A stretch of 64,000 nt of DNA from Peredibacter starrii. Its GTDB lineage: Bacteria; Bdellovibrionota; Bacteriovoracia; Bacteriovoracales; Bacteriovoracaceae. Both the position numbers and the translations under genes were made by a program. The notes under the pieces are model-generated. The model saw only the letters and a list, made by a program, of their open reading frames with translations, was not told the origin of the DNA and ran no database searches. Shown here in pieces: positions 33,786 to 42,777 of the stretch. The stretch spans positions 3,844,001 to 3,908,000 of the forward strand of contig NZ_CP139487.1 of assembly GCF_034259205.1 (NCBI RefSeq), written 5' to 3'. The number at the start of each line of letters is the position of its first letter. The stretch's first letter is position 1.

Positions 33786-34718
33786 ATGGAATTAGAATCA
33801 GAGGCGGAAATTTCGCCTGAGAATATGAAAAAAATATGGGCCGTTGGTGGCGGTAAGGGTGGCGTTGGTAAGAGTCTTGTCTCTGCGAACGTTGCGATTT
33901 GCCTTGCGCTAATGGGTAACAAAGTTGTGGCCGTGGACCTGGATCTTGGTGGAGCAAACCTTCACACTTGTTTAGGTCTTCCGATTCCGCAAACGACTCT
34001 TTCGGACTACGTATCGAAAAAGGTCGATAACTTTGAAGACCTACTGGTAACGACCCCAATCAATAACCTTAAAATCATTTCTGGGGCACAGGATGAACTG
34101 GGCATGGCGAATTTAAAGCACATGCACAAAAACCAGATCATCAAGAAGCTCTCAGAGCTTGATGCCGACTACATCCTATTTGACTTGGGTGCGGGTACGG
34201 CCTTCAACACGATCGATTTCTTTATCAGTGCTGATAAAGGAATCTTAGTTGTTCTTCCTGAACCAACTTCAATTGAGAATACTTATCGCTTCATCAAGTC
34301 AGTGTTCTACCGTCGTTTAAAAATGGTGGATGGAATTGCTGAGATTGAACCTCTTATCAACGAAGCGATGAATGCGAAACTTTCCCTTGGTGGAACAACT
34401 TCACCAGCAGATCTGATTCGCAAGATCACTGAAATCAATCCTGAAGTTGGTCGTCGAGTTAAAGAAGAAATGGCGGATTTCCGTCCTAATTTGATCATCA
34501 ACCAGGTTCGCTCTCAAGCGGACATTGATATCGGTTACTCTATTCAGAGCATCTGCCGTAAGTACTTTGGTATCGAGATGACTTTCCCTGGTTATCTTGA
34601 TTACGACCAATCAGTTTGGCAGAGTGTGAGAAAGAGAAAGCCTCTTCTCATTGAATATCCAAATTCAAAACTGGTGAATAATTTTGATCGTATCGTTAAC
34701 CGTTTGATCGAATCTTAG
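33786..34718 (+). CDS. MinD/ParA-type P-loop ATPase
   Basis: The 310-residue protein has the deviant Walker A GGGKGGVGKS (residues 21-30), switch I DLDLGGANLH and the Walker B-like DYILFDLGAG, all typical of the MinD/ParA/FlhG group. The insert after the central sheet (about residues 180-250) resembles FlhG/FleN-like relatives rather than MinD. It does not end in an obvious amphipathic membrane helix. The gene starts an operon in which the next gene encodes a J-like/HTH protein 12 bases later, suggesting a shared role in positioning or morphology. No flagellar genes are near. Confidence 0.87.
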   Translation: MELESEAEISPENMKKIWAVGGGKGGVGKSLVSANVAICLALMGNKVVAVDLDLGGANLHTCLGLPIPQTTLSDYVSKKVDNFEDLLVTTPINNLKIISGAQDELGMANLKHMHKNQIIKKLSELDADYILFDLGAGTAFNTIDFFISADKGILVVLPEPTSIENTYRFIKSVFYRRLKMVDGIAEIEPLINEAMNAKLSLGGTTSPADLIRKITEINPEVGRRVKEEMADFRPNLIINQVRSQADIDIGYSIQSICRKYFGIEMTFPGYLDYDQSVWQSVRKRKPLLIEYPNSKLVNNFDRIVNRLIES

Positions 34719-34730
34719 AGGTAAAAGCGC

Positions 34731-35423
34731 ATGGATGCTGAAAAGAAAAACTATTACGAAGTCCTTGAGATCGAAACAAACGCGACTCCGAATCAAATCG
34801 AGAACGCCTACATTCGTGCTCGTAATGCTTACTCTGGTGACAGTGTTGCTCTTTACTCGCTTATGACTAAAGACGAGTGTGATAATATTCTTGGCCAAAT
34901 TGAAGAGGCCTACTCTGTTCTTGGTTTCCCTGAAAAGCGTCGTGAATACGATCGCCTTCGCGGTTTCAACCAAGGTGGAATCTCTCCACAAGCAAATCCA
35001 GATAAGATTCACATGGTTCTTACTGTGGAAGACCGTAAGAATGAATCGATTCAATATGAAAACTTTGGCTCTAACCTCATTGAGGCAAGAGTTTCTAAGA
35101 TCACTGCTCAAAAGAAATTCGGTCTTGAGTTCTCTGAGAACGCGGACATGGAAAGAAAAATTCGTGAAGCGAGTGACTTCCCTGGCTCATTCTTAAAAGA
35201 GATTCGTGAGTATAAAAACGTATCGATTGAACGTATGGCCGAGATGACAAGAATTTCTAAGACTCATTTGACTGCAATTGAAAACGAAGATGTGTCTAAA
35301 CTTCCTGCGGAAGTTTATGTTCGCGGTTATGTTTATCAATTCGCGAAAGTTTTAAAGCTTAATCCAGACACAGTGGCCAACAGCTACCTTCTGCATTTTA
35401 AAAAGCTTAGAACACAAAAATAA
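34731..35423 (+). CDS. J-domain-like plus RodZ-type helix-turn-helix protein
   Basis: The 230-residue protein combines two parts. Residues 7-75 follow the J-domain pattern (NYYEVLEIETNATPNQIENAYIRA... AYSVLGFPEKRREYDRL), but the essential His-Pro-Asp loop is missing, with SGDSVALYS in its place. Residues about 155-228 form a Cro/RodZ-like HTH (LKEIREYKNVSIERMAEMTRISKTHLTAIE and the family's typical LPAEVYVRGYVYQFAK). Without HPD it should not stimulate DnaK. RodZ-type HTH modules bind MreB or DNA. No transmembrane helix follows. Its stop overlaps the next start. Confidence 0.85.
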   Translation: MDAEKKNYYEVLEIETNATPNQIENAYIRARNAYSGDSVALYSLMTKDECDNILGQIEEAYSVLGFPEKRREYDRLRGFNQGGISPQANPDKIHMVLTVEDRKNESIQYENFGSNLIEARVSKITAQKKFGLEFSENADMERKIREASDFPGSFLKEIREYKNVSIERMAEMTRISKTHLTAIENEDVSKLPAEVYVRGYVYQFAKVLKLNPDTVANSYLLHFKKLRTQK

Positions 35424-36406
35424 TGTCTTCCGAACCAGATAACACCGACGAAACCCAGAACTATACCGTCACCGTCACTAACGAAGACCGTGAAGAGTAT
35501 AAGCGTCTGGATGTTTACTTAGCTCAGAAGCTTCCGCAGTTTTCTCGCTCTACGCTTCGTCGTTTATTTGATGATGAAGAAATTTCCAGTGACGTGAAGC
35601 TCTCTATTAATAAGATGCCTCCGGCCGGAACGGTGATTGAAGTTGAAATTCCTCCTCCGGTACCAACTGATCTCATCGCAGAAAATATCCCTTTAGATAT
35701 TCTGTTTGAAGATAAACATCTCATCATCATTAATAAACCTGCGGGTCTGGTGGTTCATCCAGCTCCCGGCCACTATACTGGCACCTTAGTGAATGCCATC
35801 CTCTATCACTGTCCGGATCTAAAGGGCATTGGTGCAGAGAAGAGACCTGGAATTGTTCACCGTCTTGATATGGGAACTTCTGGTGTAATGGTAGTTGCAA
35901 AAGATCAGGCGACTCATGAAGGGCTCGTAAGTCTTTTCTCGATCCATGATATTGATAGAAAATACGAAGCACTCGTCGGTGGCCAGCCGGCCCAGCAAGG
36001 TGGCACGATCACAACGACAATTGGCAGACACCCGACTCACCGTCAGAAAATGGCGGCAAACGTGAAAAACGGAAAGACCGCTGTTACTCATTATAAAGTT
36101 CTTAAGCAGTATAAGGGCGCGGCCCATATGGAACTTCGACTGCAAACCGGTCGAACTCACCAGATTCGTGTGCACATGTCACAAATGCTTCACACGCCCG
36201 TCTTATGTGATCCCATCTATGGTGGAAGTGATTCGCACTTAAAGCGCACTCCGGATTCCATCCGCCAGAGACTAATTGATTATCCTTATCAACTGCTTCA
36301 CGCCAAGGAGCTGGGATTCGTACATCCGATTACCAAAGAGAAGCTCCATTTCACGGCGCCTCCACCAGAAATATTCCAAGCGGCACTCAAAGCTTTCTCA
36401 GAGTGA
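35423..36406 (+). CDS. rluD: RluA/RluD family 23S rRNA pseudouridine synthase
   Basis: The 327-residue protein has an N-terminal S4 RNA-binding domain (about residues 25-85, RLDVYLAQKLPQFSRSTLRR) and a synthase domain with the motif HRLDMGTSG and catalytic Asp149. RTHQIRVH and TPVLCDPIYGG follow in the expected places. The two-domain length fits RluD/RluC, which modify 23S rRNA helix 69 or others; the exact positions cannot be read from sequence. The start overlaps the preceding stop (TAATG), and the end overlaps pgeF. Confidence 0.93.
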   Translation: MSSEPDNTDETQNYTVTVTNEDREEYKRLDVYLAQKLPQFSRSTLRRLFDDEEISSDVKLSINKMPPAGTVIEVEIPPPVPTDLIAENIPLDILFEDKHLIIINKPAGLVVHPAPGHYTGTLVNAILYHCPDLKGIGAEKRPGIVHRLDMGTSGVMVVAKDQATHEGLVSLFSIHDIDRKYEALVGGQPAQQGGTITTTIGRHPTHRQKMAANVKNGKTAVTHYKVLKQYKGAAHMELRLQTGRTHQIRVHMSQMLHTPVLCDPIYGGSDSHLKRTPDSIRQRLIDYPYQLLHAKELGFVHPITKEKLHFTAPPPEIFQAALKAFSE

Positions 36407-37011
36407 AATTTAGAGCTACAATAGGTGGCATGGATATTCCTTATTCTTCGAATCTCAATCGCGGTCGATTTGAGACCTGGACCCACAAACCTGACATGTT
36501 TTTAGTTCATGCCCATCAAGTGCATGGTACTGATATCGTTTCGATGGAAACACTTCCCTGCGAAGCGGATGGACTGGTTGTTTCGTGGGAAGAATTTGAA
36601 CAACCGCTGGCCATTAAGACTGCGGATTGTTTACCAGTCGTCATTGAAGGTGAAAAAGGTGTGGTGTTTCTTCATGCGGGATGGAGAGGACTTGCTCATG
36701 GGATCTTAGAGCGGCCTGAAATCGCCATGATCAAACCACAAAGAGTCCTGATTGGACCTTGTATTCATGAATGTTGCTTTGAGGTTTCTCCTGATTTTGG
36801 TGAGAATTTTAAGGGTTCTCCCTTTTTCACCAAGCGTGGAGACAAAAACTATTTCAATCTTCCGGAGGAGGCCAAACGCCGCCTGAGAGAAACTTTTCCT
36901 CAGCTTCTGGTTGAAGTCGCCCCTTACTGCACATGTTGTAATGAAAATTTTAATAGCTATCGTCGAAATAAAACTACAGAAAGAAACTGGAATATCTACA
37001 TAAAAGGATGA
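36403..37011 (+). CDS. pgeF: PgeF-like laccase-domain protein (multicopper polyphenol oxidase family)
   Basis: A GTG start overlaps the previous stop (GTGA). The 202-residue protein has the family zinc/metal motifs QVHGTD (His41), TADCLPV (Cys76) and FLHAGWRG (His91), then IGPCIHECCFEV and the ending CTCC....SYRR. PgeF (YfiH) corrects peptidoglycan precursor misincorporation and has purine-nucleoside activity in relatives. At 202 residues it is shorter than most members (about 240). Its place after rluD is a common bacterial arrangement. Confidence 0.93.
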   Translation: MKFRATIGGMDIPYSSNLNRGRFETWTHKPDMFLVHAHQVHGTDIVSMETLPCEADGLVVSWEEFEQPLAIKTADCLPVVIEGEKGVVFLHAGWRGLAHGILERPEIAMIKPQRVLIGPCIHECCFEVSPDFGENFKGSPFFTKRGDKNYFNLPEEAKRRLRETFPQLLVEVAPYCTCCNENFNSYRRNKTTERNWNIYIKG

Positions 37012-37016
37012 TCTCA

Positions 37017-38165
37017 ATGGAACAGAAAAAAAGCCTCACCATGAACGGCATGACCGGGCCAAATTTTCTTTTTATCTTAAATGCGGTGGGCATGATTGCA
37101 GTGAGTATTTATCTCACAACTCACTTCTACGATGTTCTCTACCCAACTAAACTGGGTGGAGCGAGCACACTTTGTAACATATCTAATTTTTTTAATTGTG
37201 ATGCTGCTACCTATTCTAAGATTTCAAACATCGCTGGAGTGCCGATTTCATTCTTCGGAATCATCGTTGGTCTATTGTTCTTATTCACGAGCTTAATGCC
37301 AGGTGAATCACTTGAGAAAACTTCAAGTGCCGTAGCAAAATATAACTTCATTGGCTGCGTACTGCTTTTCATTTTCTCACTCGCAGTTCTTGGAAGCCTA
37401 TGTCCTTTCTGTACTCTTTATTACATCCTTTCAGGTGTTGCCTTTTTCCTTATGTGGAAATATGGCTCAAACTCTTGGGTACCGGATTTTAAAGTAGCAG
37501 GTCTTTGGGCAGTTCTTCTTATCGGCGGCTCGGCCTTCATGTACATGACAACGAAAGAGAAAGCTGATGTGAATGCTAAGATCTCTAAGAGCATCGTAGA
37601 GCAATTCAGAAAGCTTGGTTCAAGTGGTGATCCGGATGTTGAGTCTCCTTATAAGATTCACATGGCAACTGAGAAATTCGCTGATTCTCCAATTCGTATT
37701 ACGGTATTTTCTGACTTCCAATGTCCATTCTGTAAGGTCGTGGCCGAGCAGATGCACGAAATCATCAGAAGATATCCGAATAAAGTAAGTATTCAGTATA
37801 TGTTCTTCCCACTAGATGCTAAATGTAACTCAAACGTAAAAGGTCGCTTCCACGAGAGTGCATGTGACGCTGCTATGCTAGCTGCTTGTGATGAGAAGAA
37901 GTTTGTGTCTCTGCACGATGAAATCTTCGCAAATCAAGATAAACTGCAATCAGGCGTTCTTGCTGATCTTGCCAAGAAGTATGAACTGAATGGTTGTTTT
38001 GAGAATGAAACAATCAAGAATCGTGTGATCGAAGCGATCAATCAAGGTACAAAATACAACCTGAAGTCGACTCCAACGATCATTATTAACGGTAAGAAGA
38101 TTGAAGGAACAATTCCTAACAATCAATTCTTCGCGATCTTTGAAGATATTTTAAGCGGAAACTAA
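37017..38165 (+). CDS. VKOR-DsbA fusion, disulphide-forming membrane protein
   Basis: The ATG at 37017 has AAGGA eight bases upstream; an ATG at 37008 overlaps the preceding stop but has no site. The first 170 residues form a vitamin K epoxide reductase-type domain of four or five helices with loop cysteines in TLCNISNFFNCD and the active pair LCPFCTLYY. The rest is a periplasmic thioredoxin-fold domain with FQCPFC and cis-Pro in KSTPTIIING. In bacteria such fusions use quinones to oxidise exported thiols. That fits the many disulphide-type exported proteins here. Confidence 0.93.
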   Translation: MEQKKSLTMNGMTGPNFLFILNAVGMIAVSIYLTTHFYDVLYPTKLGGASTLCNISNFFNCDAATYSKISNIAGVPISFFGIIVGLLFLFTSLMPGESLEKTSSAVAKYNFIGCVLLFIFSLAVLGSLCPFCTLYYILSGVAFFLMWKYGSNSWVPDFKVAGLWAVLLIGGSAFMYMTTKEKADVNAKISKSIVEQFRKLGSSGDPDVESPYKIHMATEKFADSPIRITVFSDFQCPFCKVVAEQMHEIIRRYPNKVSIQYMFFPLDAKCNSNVKGRFHESACDAAMLAACDEKKFVSLHDEIFANQDKLQSGVLADLAKKYELNGCFENETIKNRVIEAINQGTKYNLKSTPTIIINGKKIEGTIPNNQFFAIFEDILSGN

Positions 38166-38166
38166 G

Positions 38167-38943
38167 ATGTTTATTGAGACCCATTGCCATCTGGATTATT
38201 TAAAGGCCCTCCCTCTGGAAGAGATCAGAAAGCTCATCTCCGAGGCCGGCATTCAAAAAGTTGTGACCATTGGCGTGGACCCTCTCAATCTCGATAAAGT
38301 TCAAGAACTATCTCAGAATTGCCCTGAGGTGTATTACACTCAGGGCATTCATCCTCACGATGCCAAAGAAGCAACTGACGTAGAATTTAACAAGATTCGC
38401 ACTCGTGGCGCTGAACCGAAGATGGTGGCAGTGGGTGAAATTGGTCTTGATTACCACTACAACAACTCCCCTCCTGAAATTCAAAAAACGGTATTTGAAC
38501 AACAATTGCAAATTGCTTGTGACTTAGATCTTCCAGTTGTGATTCACACCCGTGAAGCTGACGAGGACACCAAGGCCATTCTTAGAAACTTCTCAAGCAA
38601 ACTAAAACGCCGTGGGGTGATTCACAGTTTCACCTCGAGCCTGGATCTGGCAGAGTTTGTTCTTGGCGAAGGTTACTACATAGGTTTTAACGGCATTATT
38701 ACCTTTAAAAAGGCCGAGAACGTTCAGGAAGTGGTGAAGATCACCCCTACTTCGAAAATCCTTTTTGAAACCGATTCTCCGTTTTTAACACCAGTTCCTC
38801 ATCGTGGGAAAGAAAACGCTCCCTACTATTTACCATTCGTAGCAGCAAAAATCGCAGAATTAAAAAATGTTGATTTGGAAAAATTGAAGGCCGAAGTTTA
38901 TCAGAATTCGTTCAGCTGTTTTTCGAAACTCGCTAATTCATAA
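38167..38943 (+). CDS. tatD: TatD family metal-dependent hydrolase
   Basis: The 258-residue TIM-barrel protein starts directly after the VKOR-DsbA stop. Metal ligands are visible: His6 and His8 in ETHCHLD, Glu in AVGEIGLDY, His in VVIHTREA, His in VIHSF and Asp in FETDSPFL. TatD proteins are Mg2+-dependent 3'-5' nucleases, implicated in DNA repair and quality control. It ends the six-gene plus-strand operon beginning with the MinD-like ATPase and overlaps a convergent small gene by 11 bp. Confidence 0.94.
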   Translation: MFIETHCHLDYLKALPLEEIRKLISEAGIQKVVTIGVDPLNLDKVQELSQNCPEVYYTQGIHPHDAKEATDVEFNKIRTRGAEPKMVAVGEIGLDYHYNNSPPEIQKTVFEQQLQIACDLDLPVVIHTREADEDTKAILRNFSSKLKRRGVIHSFTSSLDLAEFVLGEGYYIGFNGIITFKKAENVQEVVKITPTSKILFETDSPFLTPVPHRGKENAPYYLPFVAAKIAELKNVDLEKLKAEVYQNSFSCFSKLANS

Positions 38944-39187
38944 TCCTAAAAACTTTCATGAGTAGTGTGTCTTGCGGATGCTGTCCTAACAGAAAGCCTT
39001 TGATAGCACTCAACTCAATTTCATAGAGATCAGCGAGCTCCTGTGGAATAATTTCCGGCAAGCGTCCATCCAGACGAGAAAAATAAACTTCCAAAATTTT
39101 TGAGCGTTCGTATTGTTCCAGAACAGAGCGCACATGGTGAGCGTCGTTAATCCCAGAGTGATTTTCTGACATTTCCACTGGTAGCAT
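38933..39187 (-). CDS. Small cytoplasmic protein of unknown function
   Basis: The 84-residue product has no signal peptide or cysteines. It is helical and acidic (RSVLEQYERSKILEVYF, IIPQELADLYEIELSAIKGFL). AAGGA lies four bases before the ATG at 39187, which supports expression. The gene is convergent with tatD, overlapping its last 11 bases. No family is recognised. The 297 bases to its right, up to 39484, hold no other gene; the one visible element is a small GAGGG/CCCTC hairpin at 39271-39285. Confidence 0.7.
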   Translation of the reverse strand: MLPVEMSENHSGINDAHHVRSVLEQYERSKILEVYFSRLDGRLPEIIPQELADLYEIELSAIKGFLLGQHPQDTLLMKVFRIMN

Positions 39188-39484
39188 AAATTCCTTCTTT
39201 TTGTGACACCATTAGGAGAGATTTGGTGCCACACTGTCTTACGTCAAATGAGATTTCAATTATCTCACTAGAGGGTTCGTCCCTCGCGAAGCAGCCTGAT
39301 AGTTTTACTGCAAAATGACTGACAACAAAATGATTGTTAAACTTTGTTAGGTTCTTACACCCATAACTTTAGATTTATTTGCGGTTTACTTCATAACTCG
39401 TCCTCTACCTCGCACGCTTGAGTGTCTTTTCATTCGGAAACAAACAAGGTCTCTTCTTAGGAGCTTTAACTCAAAGGAGTTCCA

Positions 39485-39820
39485 ATGAAATGGATTTTTG
39501 TGTTTCTCCTTGTGTCTAGTTCAGCTTTTGCGAAATGCGATCTGGCTCCTCTCAAGGATGAAATCATTTCTAAGTACAAAGACCCCATGCCTGTCACAAA
39601 TGAAAAAGGTGAAGTTGGACATGCCCTGGCCAAGAACTTCAAAATCTCTGATTACTTGATGAGACTTCCAACGGAGTATGTTCTCACCGCAAACTTTGAG
39701 TTGGATATAAAATGGGAAACAGGTTTGACTCAATCAGTGAGAACATTAGTGGTAGGATCGGTGAATCCAAGGACATGTAAGATCGATAAGTTTAATAACG
39801 AGCAAGTTGCGGCAAAATAA
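39485..39820 (+). CDS. Small exported protein
   Basis: The 111-residue product has a signal peptide (MKWIFVFLLVSSSAFA) followed by KCDLAP, and a second cysteine near the end (RTCKIDKF), likely one disulphide. AAAGGAGTTCC precedes the ATG. A terminator follows closely, so it is a single-gene unit. No family is recognised. Confidence 0.75.
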   Translation: MKWIFVFLLVSSSAFAKCDLAPLKDEIISKYKDPMPVTNEKGEVGHALAKNFKISDYLMRLPTEYVLTANFELDIKWETGLTQSVRTLVVGSVNPRTCKIDKFNNEQVAAK

Positions 39821-39822
39821 AA

Positions 39823-39842
39823 AAGGGCCCGAAGGCCCTTCA
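39823..39842. terminator. Terminator between convergent genes
   Basis: Stem AAGGGCC / GGCCCTT with a CGAA loop. On the minus strand it is followed by TTTTTT and serves as a clear terminator for the gene at 39843-40769; on the plus strand the T-tract is weak. Confidence 0.85.
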
Positions 39843-40769
39843 TTATTTAACAGATTTTACGCACATGTATGTCATCGTGTAGTTATAGGGAAGATTCACC
39901 AGCATTCCGCTGTTACCCATTGGCCACATCGCACTCACAACACTGTAACCGCTGTAATCAGTGGCGGCCCATTCAGTTTTAAGACCCATATTCACGCCAC
40001 CATGATAAGCACCAAGACCAAATAGAGTTGTTAATTCTTTGACCGTAGCTAGTCGCTCGCCGCGTGCACTACAATAGGCAGCAACTTGTTGAAGCATATA
40101 GCGGTATTGAACGTTACCGTTTGTTGGAAAAGTTCTCACTCCTGAGATCACAAGATTTTCATAACCAATTTTCATCTTAAGCGGGAACGTTGTCTTGTGA
40201 ACTGAATTGAACACCTGGCTCGCAAGAGCGTATCCAACGACATTAAGATTTAGAACTGAGCCTCTTGAAGCAAAACTGCGAGAGATGCCTGTCTCTTTAT
40301 TTGAAACACGAAGTACTGTGTAAACACCAGAGCCTGGTCTTACTCCCCACATAAGTTGAAGATCATATTTAGAAGCATTTACAGACCAATCAAGACGTCT
40401 TACCCCGCCTTCATTCTCATAGGCATCATTCAGTAGTTCTAAACCACTGCGCACATAATTCGCCAGGGTTTCACCCATGCCAGCTTTTGCAACCTGACGA
40501 CGATCATAAACGCGATCATCAAACTGAAGCACCATCTCCATGGCCTCCATTCCCATAGCACCTCTTTCCATCAGGTACATCGCCTGGCGAATGTAGTTAT
40601 CTCTTAGCTCTGAAGTTGTTTGAGAAAAGCTCTCATCGAATTCAGCGATATCAAGACCCTGATAATTTGAAATTCTAGGGTTAAGTTGAATCTCACCGCC
40701 ATTCCAGAATGAAGGAGCGGCGAAAGCATTGAATGAGGCCAAAAGCATTAAACCAATGAACATTTTCAT
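39843..40769 (-). CDS. Exported protein of unknown function
   Basis: The ATG at 40769 begins a clean signal peptide (MKMFIGLMLLASFNAFA); a longer frame adds 39 unlikely residues. The mature protein of about 290 residues has an N-terminal helical part (SELRDNYIRQAMYLMERGAMGMEAMEMV) and a C-terminal domain with two cysteines (AAYCSARGERLATVKEL, TYMCVKSVK). The latter wording, C.ARGERLAT..EL...F, resembles the start of formylglycine-enzyme/DUF1566-like folds, but no active site is clear. AAAGAAGATC precedes the start. Confidence 0.7.
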   Translation of the reverse strand: MKMFIGLMLLASFNAFAAPSFWNGGEIQLNPRISNYQGLDIAEFDESFSQTTSELRDNYIRQAMYLMERGAMGMEAMEMVLQFDDRVYDRRQVAKAGMGETLANYVRSGLELLNDAYENEGGVRRLDWSVNASKYDLQLMWGVRPGSGVYTVLRVSNKETGISRSFASRGSVLNLNVVGYALASQVFNSVHKTTFPLKMKIGYENLVISGVRTFPTNGNVQYRYMLQQVAAYCSARGERLATVKELTTLFGLGAYHGGVNMGLKTEWAATDYSGYSVVSAMWPMGNSGMLVNLPYNYTMTYMCVKSVK

Positions 40770-40912
40770 GATGATCTTCTTTAACGAGTTAATATTTGCG
40801 CCATAACATAATGGAATTTGAGGCACGGCAACAGTGGGCCTGTAGGAAATATATATGTCATTAATTCCGAGTCTCTGGCCCCTCACTCTAAGGGCCTCTA
40901 TTATGCCTCTAT

Positions 40913-42043
40913 ATGCTGAAAGTTATTACCTTTACCATCGTCGCGATCATCGCTTCAGGGGCCCGGGCCTCGGATTTGGGTATTAACTATTCTGCGGCCA
41001 ATGACCTGCTCCTGACTGCTCCAAGCTGTGAGGAACTTGTTTCGCAACATCAATCTATCTGCAATTGGAAAAAGAATATTGAGCCAAGTTTCAAAACGCC
41101 GGTGATTCAGACGAGCTCGTGTAAAAAAATTTCGAGCAAATCATTCTCTATGATTGTTTCCAGTTGTCTGCCAGAATTTGTGAAAGCAAATCAACATAAG
41201 AAACTTTTTAAGAGCGGGGCCAATTGTTGGGGAACTGCTCTAAGCTTTAAGAAAATTTCAAATCGACCAAGATTCATTTGGTCACAGGAAATGAAGTACT
41301 GGCTGGATAGTCCGGTTTGTCGCAAGCTTGCTCCCAAAGAACAGAAACTTCCGGGCGATATCATCAATACATTTGGTCCTGAGTATATTTTTGAAAAAGA
41401 TGAAGCATCCAACAAAGGCATTCAATTTTGGGAGGCCCTCTTTCCTGGGCGTTTAACGGCGCCTCAAGTTGATGGTGGTTATTCCGGTTATCACAACTTT
41501 CTTCACTCTGAGACATTTATCAGTGACAAACTTGCCTTCGGTAAAGACTCTCCCAATCAGCTCGACAGATTTGAATTTCATCCCATGAATGAAGTTTATG
41601 GTCGCTCGAAAGATGTAGATTGCCAGGAAAACCAAACGCGATCTCCTCACTACCGCGAGAATCAAAATCCGCCTAGGCCAATTAAAGGTAGTAAGTGCGA
41701 TTATTTCTCTCTCGCTTATCGATGTGAGAATTTTGAAAACTACTTTGCTAAACAAACGCTGACGGCCAGTGATGAGGACAATCTTGCGACCATTAAGCGA
41801 TTGCAAGCTGTGCAAGACAAACTCTTTCCACTCTTAACTATTGCTGGAAAAACTTTTCCTAAGAATGAAATTTCTCAGATGGTGAAAGAAGCAGATTTAA
41901 TTGCGAAAGAGAGTTTGGAAGAGTTGAAAATTGCCGGAGATAAAAATCGTGAGATGATTCTGACTCTTAAATTCTTTACGGCCAATGGAATAAGAAAGTC
42001 GCTGGAACTCGCGGACCTCATACCACCAACGGAAGCTCTCTAA
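40913..42043 (+). CDS. Exported protein with NlpC/P60-like Cys motif
   Basis: The 376-residue product has a signal peptide (cleavage near ARAS). About residue 100 is SGANCWGTALSF, followed by KLPGDIINTF and then NFLHSETFISDKLAFG. The order Cys, Gly-Asp-Ile, His resembles the NlpC/P60 papain-like superfamily, though spacing is unusual and I cannot be sure of the family. The C-terminal 100 residues are helical. It ends four bases inside the convergent lipoprotein gene. Function as a wall or protein hydrolase is inference. Confidence 0.68.
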   Translation: MLKVITFTIVAIIASGARASDLGINYSAANDLLLTAPSCEELVSQHQSICNWKKNIEPSFKTPVIQTSSCKKISSKSFSMIVSSCLPEFVKANQHKKLFKSGANCWGTALSFKKISNRPRFIWSQEMKYWLDSPVCRKLAPKEQKLPGDIINTFGPEYIFEKDEASNKGIQFWEALFPGRLTAPQVDGGYSGYHNFLHSETFISDKLAFGKDSPNQLDRFEFHPMNEVYGRSKDVDCQENQTRSPHYRENQNPPRPIKGSKCDYFSLAYRCENFENYFAKQTLTASDEDNLATIKRLQAVQDKLFPLLTIAGKTFPKNEISQMVKEADLIAKESLEELKIAGDKNREMILTLKFFTANGIRKSLELADLIPPTEAL

Positions 42044-42669
42044 ATTTTGGTTAAACAAAACTGAGCATTATTTGCTGGATCTAACAAAAAGCTTGTCTGA
42101 TTTGAAAGAACAGTAGCAACTGAATCACCCGTTCCAATCGAAGCAAAACAGAGCGTTGAATTCCCATGATCATACCAGACCACCATATCTGCGGATGTTG
42201 AACCATCTGCGGCCCTAGAGCGTCCGATAAAAAATTGTCCACTACCAACAGTAGGTGTGGCACCTGGGTCAAGATTTTCATGTACCATGAAATGCGATTC
42301 CACACTAATTGATTGAGCACCAGTTTCATCTAAACTTGTGCAATGAGCGGCATCAGCATAGGTAACAAGTCTCTGATGGAAGGCCATTTCAGTTGAATCG
42401 ACCCAGTAATCAGGTTCTTGAAAAAACCTGGCGATCGGACCTGGTCCTCCTGGATCAAAACAAGGAGTAACAATATCCCGATCCCAAATTTCCTGAAAAG
42501 TACAACTGGTAATCCCGCCTGCGACACATATGGCTCCATTGTTTCCGCTATTTCCAGGGCCACCGCCACTTCCACCTGATGAACTAGCACTCCCCCCAGA
42601 AACGTCAATAAACCCTTCGCAGGCCGAAAGAAAACCAAGAAGAAGAAGCAGAGAAAGTCGTAAGATCAT
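42040..42669 (-). CDS. Lipoprotein with Ser/Gly-rich linker
   Basis: The ATG at 42669, with GGAGA six bases upstream, gives MILRLSLLLLLGFLSACEG, a lipoprotein signal with lipobox LSAC. A Ser/Gly-rich linker (about residues 25-45) leads to a domain of about 160 residues with several cysteines (ICVAGGITSC, TPCFDPG, AHCTSL, TLCFAS, QFCLTKI), which suggests a disulphide-stabilised fold such as a lectin-like domain. The family is not recognised. An imperfect hairpin (about 42674-42705) covers the ribosome site. Confidence 0.75.
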   Translation of the reverse strand: MILRLSLLLLLGFLSACEGFIDVSGGSASSSGGSGGGPGNSGNNGAICVAGGITSCTFQEIWDRDIVTPCFDPGGPGPIARFFQEPDYWVDSTEMAFHQRLVTYADAAHCTSLDETGAQSISVESHFMVHENLDPGATPTVGSGQFFIGRSRAADGSTSADMVVWYDHGNSTLCFASIGTGDSVATVLSNQTSFLLDPANNAQFCLTKI

Positions 42670-42777
42670 GAATCTCTCCAAAAAAGCCTATGTTCACTTT
42701 TTCGGAGATAATTCTAAAAGAATTAAGAAGAGGTTAAAATATCGCTTTATTCGCTTTTATTTAAATATTTTCTTTAT

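Noticed and set aside
39271-39285. GAGGG-TTCGT-CCCTC resembles a tRNA T-arm
   Set aside because: The loop is five bases rather than seven, and no acceptor, D or anticodon arms can be drawn around it. It is treated as a small intergenic hairpin.
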